Assembly (NCBI GenBank): GCA_027066265.1
Contig: JAMOOB010000081.1
Location: forward strand, 1-16,878
Length of the DNA: 16,878 nt
Direction: 5' to 3'
Source of the DNA: Desulfurococcales archaeon
Lineage (GTDB): Archaea > Thermoproteota > Thermoprotei_A > Sulfolobales > Ignisphaeraceae
Position numbers and translations under genes: made by a program. Of this stretch, positions 8,147 to 13,918 are shown piece by piece; the stretch's first letter is position 1; every line of letters starts with the position of its first letter. The notes beneath the pieces are model-generated. The model saw only the letters and a program-made list of their open reading frames with translations. It searched no databases and had not been told where the DNA came from.

Positions 8147-8879
8147 CTAAGATCCTCGCAAAGGTTAGGATAGACATTGCGTAGTAGAGCGATGCAGCTA
8201 CTTTCCTAAGCTTCTGCTTCTCTAGCTCCGTTACCAGCCTAGCTGTCATGGATGCACCTAGGTAAGACCCTACGGCTAGGGGCAACGCTAGATACGGATC
8301 GAAAACTCCCTGTGCCAAGTACGTAGACAGACCTGTTGCTGCAGTTATCCCAACCATCATCTTACTCGTTGCCAACGCTGCTCGCAGATCTAGTCCTAGT
8401 ATCGCCAACATGATCGGCATCTTGATTACGCCGCCGCCGATACCACTCATAGCAGACACTATCCCAGCAACCATCGATAGCGGTACGGCTATGCTAAGCC
8501 TTCTACATGGCTTGATGTGCTCCTGGAGCAACGTTATGGTTCCTGCCATTGCTAGCACTAGAGCTACGATCATTGCAACCACTGTGCTAGGGAGTTTCAA
8601 TGCTATACATCCACCCAGAACCGCGCCAATCATGGTCGCTGCTTCGAGGATTAGAGCTATCTTGACCTTGACCAACCTCTTCTTAAAGAACTTGATTAGC
8701 CCGCCGAGACTTGTACCAACCACCGTGGCAAGACTTGAAGAAACTGCGTAGTGTGGTTCTATCCCTAGAGCTATCAACGTAGGAGAAACAATGCTTCCTC
8801 CTCCGATACCCATCAAAGTACCTACAGCTCCCGCAACGAAACCTAGCATTGCTAGTATCGCTACGAACCATGGATCCAA
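8136..8879 (-). CDS. TauE/SafE (DUF81) family membrane permease
   Basis: A 247-residue protein made of two related halves, each carrying the family glycine motif: MGIGGGSIVSP (residues 23-33) and SGIGGGVIKMP (145-155). About eight TMs are expected. The family includes exporters of sulfite, sulfoacetate and other small organosulfur anions; the substrate here is unknown. The start is TTG 8879, with GGAGAT (8884-8889) four bases upstream and a clear BoxA further up, so it probably has its own promoter. No in-frame ATG or GTG lies nearby. The 3' end overlaps the convergent epimerase gene by 11 bases. Confidence 0.92.
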   Translation of the reverse strand: MDPWFVAILAMLGFVAGAVGTLMGIGGGSIVSPTLIALGIEPHYAVSSSLATVVGTSLGGLIKFFKKRLVKVKIALILEAATMIGAVLGGCIALKLPSTVVAMIVALVLAMAGTITLLQEHIKPCRRLSIAVPLSMVAGIVSAMSGIGGGVIKMPIMLAILGLDLRAALATSKMMVGITAATGLSTYLAQGVFDPYLALPLAVGSYLGASMTARLVTELEKQKLRKVAASLYYAMSILTFARILATT

Positions 8880-8910
8880 CGCTATCTCCGCAGAACACCG
8901 AAGTTTAGCG

Positions 8911-8917
8911 ATATAAA
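8911..8917 (-). promoter_or_regulatory. BoxA/TATA promoter of the TauE/SafE gene
   Basis: On the minus strand CCCCCTTTATATCGC contains TTTATAT at 8917-8911. It lies 38 bases before the TTG start at 8879. A start site about 26 bases downstream leaves a leader of roughly 12 bases that still includes the ribosome site GGAGAT. It lies in the 52-base gap after the lipoate-ligase stop, so the two genes are probably transcribed separately. Confidence 0.65.
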
Positions 8918-8931
8918 GGGGGTTTCGAAGC

Positions 8932-10062
8932 TTACGATGTAGCGAAGTTCTCGAGAATCTCTATGCTCTTCCTAAGAGCCTCAACGATATCGTTGGGCTT
9001 CACACCTACAACGATACGTGCTTTCGAAAGTGCTTCCTCGACAACGCTACGACTACGTTCAACCACTTCGCTGATCTTCGTACCCCTCAACTGCTTCGAG
9101 ATCTCGAGCAGCACGTCGGGTGGATCAACGAAGAAGTCTCCGCTAATGATAACGCTGTTGACGATTCCTTCAACGGTTTCTAGCACTATCCTTACCGTTT
9201 TCTCTCCACGATGATCGACGTACGCAATGTAGTGTCCTTCACGTACCTTCACTACGCGTGTACCGGGTACGTATCTCCTAAGAAGGTCTTCCCTACCATC
9301 GGCGAGAGCGTAGAGCCATTCCTTACTAGCAAGCTTCTCAGCAATCCTACGTGTCTCCTCGAGTTCCTCGGCACTCAGCTCTCCATCTACTAGCTCGATA
9401 CCGAGAGCATCCTCGAAACACTTCCTAAGCTTTATAACAACCTCGTGTCTTGGAGGAACGTAGCCAAGCTCTCTCCTGAGGGAGGTTACCCACTCCTTCA
9501 TCGTAGCAACTAGGTGGCTCCGAAGCTTCTCGTCGGGAACACGAAGGATTTTCGCAGCGGTTTCAGCATCGAAATCGAGGATGACGTTGCCTATCAACAC
9601 CATGGATCCGTGGAGTAGTGCCGCTCCGTTACCCGAAGCCTTCCTACCACGTATAACTACGTCGTTCACAGGCTTGTACTCGGCTGGAAGACCGTAGCTA
9701 CGGTAGAACTCTACAACGGCACGCAGAACGTTTCTAAAGAAATCCTCTACGGTACCACGAGCAAGCGGATGATTTCTAGGGACGATGACGTGGTAGAACT
9801 GCTGGTTCTGATCTAGGTACACCGCACCACCTCCTACCTGTCTCCTAACGATGGGGATCCCAAGCTTTCGACAGAGCTCGGTATCGACTTCTAGATCCGG
9901 TAACTGATTCACTCCTATACATACGTAGGGATGGGATGGATAGACGAATATCAGCGTTGGTGGAGATCTTCCCGACCCTACGAACTTTGCAACTGCTTCG
10001 TAAACGCTCTGAATGAAGTACCCATCTCTAGCACCTAGATCTACGAATCTCCATCTCTCCAC
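8932..10062 (-). CDS. lplA: Lipoate-protein ligase A, fused two-domain form
   Basis: A 376-residue protein that attaches free lipoate (via lipoyl-AMP) to lipoyl domains of 2-oxoacid dehydrogenases or GcvH in the cytoplasm. The catalytic domain shows RRQVGGGAVYLD (73-84), the BPL/LplA ligand loop, and NDVVIRGRKASGNGAALLHG (133-152) with the adenylate-binding Lys at 141. A C-terminal region (about 270-340, with EGIVNSVIISGDFFVDPPDV) matches the accessory domain required for the adenylation step. In some archaea, such as Thermoplasma, that part is a separate LplB protein; here it is fused as in many bacteria. Start is GTG 10062. No lipoylated protein or lipoate synthase gene is in the window, so its target is not shown. 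Biotin ligase is less likely, given the C-terminal domain. Confidence 0.93.
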   Translation of the reverse strand: MERWRFVDLGARDGYFIQSVYEAVAKFVGSGRSPPTLIFVYPSHPYVCIGVNQLPDLEVDTELCRKLGIPIVRRQVGGGAVYLDQNQQFYHVIVPRNHPLARGTVEDFFRNVLRAVVEFYRSYGLPAEYKPVNDVVIRGRKASGNGAALLHGSMVLIGNVILDFDAETAAKILRVPDEKLRSHLVATMKEWVTSLRRELGYVPPRHEVVIKLRKCFEDALGIELVDGELSAEELEETRRIAEKLASKEWLYALADGREDLLRRYVPGTRVVKVREGHYIAYVDHRGEKTVRIVLETVEGIVNSVIISGDFFVDPPDVLLEISKQLRGTKISEVVERSRSVVEEALSKARIVVGVKPNDIVEALRKSIEILENFATS

Positions 10063-10176
10063 GCAGAATCCCCGAAGAAACGGGATGTAGAGGGTATTAT
10101 CGCTGCTCTCGTGGGTTCAGCTACGATGAAACCTACTTAGGCTTCGAACCCATCCGGCTCCAGGGGTCGACGATCC

Positions 10177-10764
10177 ATGGATCTACTACGAGCTATACTC
10201 ATGCTCTTCGTAGTACTGGATCCTCCAGGAAACGCTCCGCTATTCCACTACTTCACGAAGGATTTAGATTCAACGAGTAGGGTTAGAACCGTGAGGATGA
10301 GCATCATCGTAGCAACGATCGTGCTAACGTTCTTCGCAATCCTTGGAGAAGCTATTCTGAACTACTTCGGTATAACGATCAACGATTTCAGGATCGCTGG
10401 AGGCGTTGTGCTGTTCATCTACGCTGTGCTGGGACTGCTGGGAAAATCGTTAGCCGAAGAAGTTAGTCTCGAAGACGTAGCAATCGTACCCCTAGCCATA
10501 CCGTTGCTCGCGGGTCCCGGAGCAATCACTGCTGTTGTTTACCTTAGGTACGTAGCTGGTCTACACATAACGTTGCTAAGCATAGCCGTAAACATGGTTT
10601 TGACGTGGATCCTCCTCGAAAACGGTGAGAAACTGCTTCGAGTACTCGGTAGACGTGGAAGTACAGCTCTAGACAAGGTGATGTCGATGCTGTTAGCAGC
10701 CTACGCCGTTGCGATGATTAGGGAAGGCGTAGAGGGGATAATAGCATCGATTGGAGGGAGCTAG
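10177..10764 (+). CDS. MarC family integral membrane protein
   Basis: A 195-residue protein with about six TMs. Family features are the LDPPGNAPLF stretch at residues 14-23, the IAGGVVLFIYAVLGL helix (73-87), and PLAIPLLAGPGAI (107-119), all typical of MarC/UPF0056 proteins. The family was once linked to multiple antibiotic resistance, but that link has not held up and its function is unknown. The ATG start at 10177 has only a weak upstream ribosome site. The stop codon shares the palindrome CTAG (10761-10764) with the stop of the convergent gene, so the two transcripts overlap at their ends. Confidence 0.92.
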   Translation: MDLLRAILMLFVVLDPPGNAPLFHYFTKDLDSTSRVRTVRMSIIVATIVLTFFAILGEAILNYFGITINDFRIAGGVVLFIYAVLGLLGKSLAEEVSLEDVAIVPLAIPLLAGPGAITAVVYLRYVAGLHITLLSIAVNMVLTWILLENGEKLLRVLGRRGSTALDKVMSMLLAAYAVAMIREGVEGIIASIGGS

Positions 10765-11159
10765 TCCATTAACTCTCTACAGAGATCGTCGAGATCGAGT
10801 TCGTATACGAGGTTCTTCACGAAGCTTGGTTTTAGTTGTGGAGCTGTATGTGGTCTGAGACCACCGCTGAAATTCTTGGGTATGTGCATGAGTTCGTGTA
10901 CGAGAACCTCTAACTTCTTCTCGCAGTCTAGATGCTTGAAGTTTCGATCGATTATCTCTATGACGTAGCGAGGTTCGATACCGAAAGCAACGCTGAAAAC
11001 CCTTGGAAGAGCGTGGATCCTCGCAAAGGCGTTTGAACGTGAATCGAGGTTTCTAACCACAGCAACTCTATCAACATCGATGTGGTCGAGACCTAGCCAC
11101 TCCACGATCTTTCTAACGATCTTGGTGAGCTTATCGTCTAGAACGATTCTGTGAACCAT
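10761..11159 (-). CDS. Small putative metallopeptidase (COG4900 / phage-metallopeptidase-like)
   Basis: A 132-residue protein with a zinc-binding HELMH motif at about residues 88-92, followed by IPKNFSGGLRPH, which carries a further His and is characteristic of the small archaeal/phage putative metallopeptidase family. This family has a short HExxH fold; the activity has not been demonstrated as far as I know. The ATG at 11159 lies 13 bases downstream of the D box of the C/D sRNA, so its 5' leader, if any, overlaps that RNA. The upstream UPF0282 gene ends 60 bases away on the same strand. The stop is shared with the MarC gene stop in the CTAG at 10761-10764. Confidence 0.8.
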   Translation of the reverse strand: MVHRIVLDDKLTKIVRKIVEWLGLDHIDVDRVAVVRNLDSRSNAFARIHALPRVFSVAFGIEPRYVIEIIDRNFKHLDCEKKLEVLVHELMHIPKNFSGGLRPHTAPQLKPSFVKNLVYELDLDDLCRELMD

Positions 11160-11167
11160 GTGTAGAT

Positions 11168-11226
11168 CCCGTCAGCGCAAATTGGCTTCATCACATCGTC
11201 AGCAGAAGGGGTTTGTCATCACTCAC
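11168..11226 (-). ncRNA. C/D box sRNA with two guides (rRNA or tRNA 2'-O-methylation guide)
   Basis: On the minus strand all four boxes are present in order with archaeal spacing: C box GTGATGA (11222-11216), guide CAAACCCCTTCTG (11215-11203, 13 nt), D' box CTGA (11202-11199), four-base spacer CGAT, C' box GTGATGA (11194-11188), guide AGCCAATTTGCG (11187-11176, 12 nt), and D box CTGA (11175-11172). Such RNAs bind L7Ae, Nop5 and fibrillarin to methylate target riboses. By the N+5 rule the predicted sites are the fifth base (A) of CAGAAGGGGTTTG and the fifth base (A) of CGCAAATTGGCT. I could not assign the targets from memory. The 5' end overlaps the last codons and stop of the UPF0282 gene. 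The outer ends given here are estimates, about four bases beyond the C and D boxes. Confidence 0.9.
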
Positions 11227-12160
11227 CCAATTCATCTAACCTAATTCTACGATTCTTAAGCAGTTCGATACCATCTCTAGGATCTTTCTCGAAGAGTTCC
11301 CTTCTCCTAGCCTCGAGCAGCTGAGGTTCGATCTTCATGTACTGAGCTGCAAGCATGATCTTCTTACCGAGCTCCGATCCATGATTGAGAAGAGGCTTCA
11401 GCTTCTCGAACCATGAAAGTTCGCGTGCTGAGTGATGGTCTAGAATCACGATCTCTAGCTCAGGTATCTCTCTAAGAACGCGCATAAGGTTCCTCAGCGA
11501 TTTCTCCACGCTACGCGAGCTATACTTGTACCCCTCTAGATAGGTTGGAGGTCCATCTACGATCGCTATACGTGGTCTACACACGTACAGCGGTTCGATC
11601 TGTTCATCGAGCGGTGCTCCCTCGATATCCGAACTATGTAGGACTCTATCGTCGCCATCGTCAATGCATACCTCAACAACGTATCCAAGCTTAGAGTTCT
11701 CACCGTGTGGAACAGGTTTAGAGAACCAGAGCTTTGTGCAACCGAATACGAATTCGTTGCCGTCTATGTACCTCAGTTCACGAACACGATCTGAAACAAG
11801 CTTAAGGAATCTATGGGCTCGAATACGTTGAGAAACGTTTATGTTTTGCATAGGGTGCTTGACGAGAAGAATCTTACCTCGAAATAGTTCGGGATCTAGG
11901 AACCTACCAGGGTCATGATGATCGTAGTGGTAGTGCGTTATCACCACGACGTCGCTATCCTTGAGAAGCTCTACAATTCTATCGAATACCCCGAAGAGCT
12001 TCTCAACCTCCAGAACGTGAGGTGGAAGACCGTATCTACGAGGAGCTAGAGCAGCTGAAGGATCGATGAATACGTTCACATCCTTAACACTTACAAAGGT
12101 TGCCATGGAGCGAACGCCGAAGCTCTCGAATCCTATCAGCAAGAGTTCCACGAGATACAC
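11219..12160 (-). CDS. UPF0282 family metallo-beta-lactamase-fold protein
   Basis: A 313-residue protein of the archaeal UPF0282 family. Evidence is the N-terminal SFGVRSMATFV and DPSAALAPRRYGLPPH segments (about residues 13-48), the metal-binding HYHYDHH at 76-82, and later HSSDIEG, VDGPPTYLEGY and ILDHHSAR, which supply further His and Asp ligands. The fold usually hydrolyses phosphoester or thioester bonds with two metal ions; the substrate of this family is unknown. Start is GTG 12160, supported by a BoxA 25 bases upstream that makes the mRNA nearly leaderless; GTG 12151 is an alternative. Its stop codon TGA (11221-11219) lies within the C box of the sRNA that follows. Confidence 0.9.
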   Translation of the reverse strand: MYLVELLLIGFESFGVRSMATFVSVKDVNVFIDPSAALAPRRYGLPPHVLEVEKLFGVFDRIVELLKDSDVVVITHYHYDHHDPGRFLDPELFRGKILLVKHPMQNINVSQRIRAHRFLKLVSDRVRELRYIDGNEFVFGCTKLWFSKPVPHGENSKLGYVVEVCIDDGDDRVLHSSDIEGAPLDEQIEPLYVCRPRIAIVDGPPTYLEGYKYSSRSVEKSLRNLMRVLREIPELEIVILDHHSARELSWFEKLKPLLNHGSELGKKIMLAAQYMKIEPQLLEARRRELFEKDPRDGIELLKNRRIRLDELGE

Positions 12161-12179
12161 CTACCTCTCTACCAATGAG

Positions 12180-12185
12180 ATTAAA
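12180..12185 (-). promoter_or_regulatory. BoxA promoter of the UPF0282 gene and sRNA
   Basis: TTTAAT on the minus strand begins 25 bases before GTG 12160. That is the usual BoxA-to-start distance in crenarchaea, so the transcript should begin at or within a few bases of the start codon. No separate promoter is evident for the C/D sRNA, which may be processed from this transcript. Confidence 0.5.
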
Positions 12186-12395
12186 CGTATATGCTTTGCC
12201 TCCTTACAGATCAACGCACTAAACTATGCGGTACGTAATCAATGCAAGAGTCTTGAATCCGACGACAGGCTTTGTAGTACGGAAATACGGAGAACGATTA
12301 CGGCGATACACATCGTGAAAGTTTACGTATTGCGAACTAACTCCATTCGTTGCTCTATACAGGAATGAAACGGTACGCATACTACCTGTATGGTG

Positions 12396-12851
12396 TTAGG
12401 GCTCCGCACTATCCTGATGTAGACAGTTTTTGAGAGTGTAAAGTTTCCTAGAACCGTACTCCATCGTAACCACTAGACCTCGAGATACTAATTCATCGAG
12501 CCTCTTCCTGATACTATGCTTGGATGCTGTTCCTCGAAGTCTCCTCGCCCTCTTCTCTATCTCTGTAAGTGTCAAAGGTTTGCAACTCGATAGAACTTCG
12601 ATTACTGACCGCATGATGTCGTCTCTACTAGGTATGGACCTCATCACTTCGAGAGCTCGCATAGCAATCCTAGCTACCTCCGTAGGAGGCAAAGTGAATG
12701 AGATTGCAAGCTTCGCCATCTCTATAGCTAGCGTCGAACCACCACTACTTTCAATCAATCTCTCGAGTCTCTCCAATCGTTCGTTGATCCTCTTCATCAT
12801 CTCTTCGATCCTAGCAATCCTATCTTCAAGACTGTTCTCCTCGTTTACCAC
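12396..12851 (-). CDS. Coiled-coil and winged-helix protein, uncharacterised
   Basis: A 151-residue protein. Residues 5-35 form a heptad-rich coiled coil (EDRIARIEEMMKRINERLER). A helical linker follows, and about residues 75-145 look like a winged helix-turn-helix (LTLTEIEKRARRLRGTASKH, then SIRKRLDELVSRGLVVTMEY and a YTL wing). It is probably a DNA-binding regulator that oligomerises through its N-terminus. The GTG 12851 start is the only one that keeps the whole coiled coil; its ribosome site is poor. It overlaps the possible 38-residue ORF by 26 bases. I do not recognise a named family. Confidence 0.75.
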   Translation of the reverse strand: MVNEENSLEDRIARIEEMMKRINERLERLERLIESSGGSTLAIEMAKLAISFTLPPTEVARIAMRALEVMRSIPSRDDIMRSVIEVLSSCKPLTLTEIEKRARRLRGTASKHSIRKRLDELVSRGLVVTMEYGSRKLYTLKNCLHQDSAEP

Positions 12852-12942
12852 GTTCTTCCGCCCGCTTCACATCTTCTTTATCAGCTCTACTGACTTCTTC
12901 ACTAGCTTCAGCACTCTTCTCGAACGCTTTGGTTAGATCCAT
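12826..12942 (-). CDS. Possible small charged ORF (38 residues)
   Basis: The minus strand encodes 38 residues from ATG 12942 to TGA 12826, beginning MDLTKAFEKSAEASEEVSRA. The peptide is helical and rich in Glu, Lys and Ala, like its neighbours. Its ATG overlaps the stop of the preceding gene (ATGGATCTAA), and its end overlaps the start of the next gene by 26 bases, so it fills the 81-base gap with a coupled reading frame. No ribosome site is visible except by coupling, and length alone gives little support. It could equally be untranslated spacer. Confidence 0.35.
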   Translation of the reverse strand: MDLTKAFEKSAEASEEVSRADKEDVKRAEERGKRGEQS

Positions 12943-13280
12943 AACGCTTCTATGCCCCTAGACATAGCTTCTCCAAGCATCTTGAGCAAGCTGGTAACCG
13001 TAGGTACTTCCTCCAACCTTTTCTGTAGGTACTTATCTACGATCTTCTCAATCATTTCATCACTCATCCCACTCTCCTTGAGCTGCCTATACATCTCAGC
13101 GATATCCTTCCCAAGCTTGGATCCATCGAGTGGAGCAAGCATTGCATCTATCAACTGCTTAACTAGGGGTAGCACCGCTCTTAGGAACTCTTCGATTGCA
13201 GAGAACACGGCTTTCAACTCTATGTACTCGGGATGTTCTCGATACGATTCAACCTTTCTCTCCTCGACCCCGCCCGACAT
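12933..13280 (-). CDS. Small helical protein, uncharacterised
   Basis: A 115-residue, mostly alpha-helical protein with no TM. It includes YIELKAVFSAIEEFLRAVLP (about 19-38) and GMSDEMIEKIVDKYLQKRLEEV (about 71-92). Charged residues alternate with Leu and Ile as in helical bundles. I recognise no family. Start is ATG 13280. It lies 46 bases after the small membrane protein gene and just before the winged-helix gene on the same strand, so the set may be one transcript from the promoter at 13643-13652. No enzyme motif is visible. Confidence 0.7.
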   Translation of the reverse strand: MSGGVEERKVESYREHPEYIELKAVFSAIEEFLRAVLPLVKQLIDAMLAPLDGSKLGKDIAEMYRQLKESGMSDEMIEKIVDKYLQKRLEEVPTVTSLLKMLGEAMSRGIEALWI

Positions 13281-13326
13281 CTCGCATCACCAAGTATAGG
13301 AGAGATGAGTAAGCTAATATCGTTGG

Positions 13327-13623
13327 CTAGGCAACTCTGCCTATACCCTGCCCATCTATCTTTAGAATCCTACGAATGGAAGGCATCGACTCACGAAGTT
13401 TAGATCTATAAAGATCAAGAACCTTCCTTCGAATCCTAGGAGGTACTCCCAGAAGTCTAAGCCTTAGAACTACTACGTAGTACATAGCCTTGATCCTCGA
13501 ATAGAAGTACGCAAAGATCGCTAGAACAGCAAGCTCCGTAAGCATAGCTATGATCAACATCACTATCGAAAGCACCGTCAATACCTTCCATAGAAAGCGC
13601 ATACCCTTTGTATGCATAGCCAT
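13327..13623 (-). CDS. Small membrane protein with basic C-terminal tail, uncharacterised
   Basis: A 98-residue protein. Residues 10-46 are very hydrophobic (LWKVLTVLSIVMLIIAMLTE then LAVLAIFAYFY), enough for one long or two short TMs. The rest is strongly basic (RIRRKVLDLYRSKLRESM) and probably cytoplasmic. A TATATA begins 27 bases before ATG 13623, supporting this start and a leaderless mRNA. I recognise no family. It is the last chromosomal gene before the tRNA-Ser att remnant. Confidence 0.65.
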   Translation of the reverse strand: MAMHTKGMRFLWKVLTVLSIVMLIIAMLTELAVLAIFAYFYSRIKAMYYVVVLRLRLLGVPPRIRRKVLDLYRSKLRESMPSIRRILKIDGQGIGRVA

Positions 13624-13642
13624 ATCTACGAAGAGAAGCCGA

Positions 13643-13652
13643 GGTATATACC
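13643..13652 (-). promoter_or_regulatory. BoxA promoter of the small membrane protein gene
   Basis: GGTATATACC, a perfect palindrome, carries TATATA whose first base on the minus strand lies 27 bases before ATG 13623. Transcription would start at the ATG, making the mRNA leaderless. The three following minus-strand genes may share this promoter. Palindromic form means it could also be read in the plus direction, but no gene lies there. Confidence 0.6.
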
Positions 13653-13764
13653 CACAATCGTTCTTTCATTCAAATCTCAGTACTGAAGACCGAAGGAAAC
13701 TCGTCTTCAACACGAAACTCTTCGTATAGCGATGATCGTGAATGTGCAGAGGTAAGCAATGTAA

Positions 13765-13822
13765 TGGCGCCGGGGGCGGGATTTGAACCCGCGCGGGGGT
13801 CGAACCCCCACCGGCTCTCAAG
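13765..13822 (-). repeat. tRNA-Ser(UGA) 3' half: attachment-site remnant of an integrated element
   Basis: Reading the minus strand downward from 13822: anticodon loop CTTGAGA (anticodon TGA, 13820-13818), 3' anticodon stem GCCGG, a long variable arm GGGGG-TTCGA-CCCCC, T arm GCGGG-TTCAAAT-CCCGC (13792-13776), acceptor strand CCCCGGC (13775-13769), discriminator G and CCA (13767-13765). The long variable arm and G73 indicate serine, not leucine. Upstream of the loop only two of five anticodon-stem pairs can form, and no D arm or GCCGGGG 5' acceptor strand exists, so this is half a gene. Archaeal integrases often recombine in tRNA genes and leave the 3' part at the distal end. Orientation puts the element at higher coordinates. 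A trans-split tRNA half is the alternative. Confidence 0.85.
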
Positions 13823-13844
13823 GCTCGTGGTTGCTCGTAGTTAT

Positions 13845-13871
13845 TTGCATGTTGCACGACTTGCACTTGCA
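13845..13871. repeat. Cluster of four TTGCA repeats beside the att remnant
   Basis: TTGCA occurs at 13845-13849, 13852-13856, 13861-13865 and 13867-13871, four times in 27 bases, between the tRNA remnant and the end of the integrase gene. The spacing is 7, 9 and 6 bases. Its place suggests an accessory binding site for integrase or an excision factor; this is an inference from position only. Confidence 0.45.
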
Positions 13872-13918
13872 ATATCGAAAGAAGGAGTTCTTCGAATACG
13901 CGCTGTGTATGGAATAGA

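Noticed and set aside
10063..10176. T-loop-like GGTTCGAA and a GATGAAACC in the gap before the MarC gene, as possible tRNA or C/D RNA
   Set aside because: No acceptor stem or anticodon arm can be drawn, and no complete C box or correctly spaced D box is present.
11913..11921. ATGATGA on the plus strand and other TGATGA/TCATCA copies (for example 5238, 12647, 12805, 13066, 14983) as C boxes
   Set aside because: They lie inside genes and lack a D box at guide distance; only the 11168-11226 site has all four boxes.
12066..12368. 100-codon plus-strand ORF over the UPF0282 start and its upstream gap
   Set aside because: Half of it is antisense to UPF0282 and it crosses that gene's promoter; the sequence has no protein-like features.
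12520..13299. Plus-strand ORFs of 138 and 115 codons (12520-12936, 12952-13299)
   Set aside because: They mirror the minus-strand coiled-coil genes; their Ser/Phe/Ile-rich sequences are typical antisense readings of Glu/Lys-rich helices.
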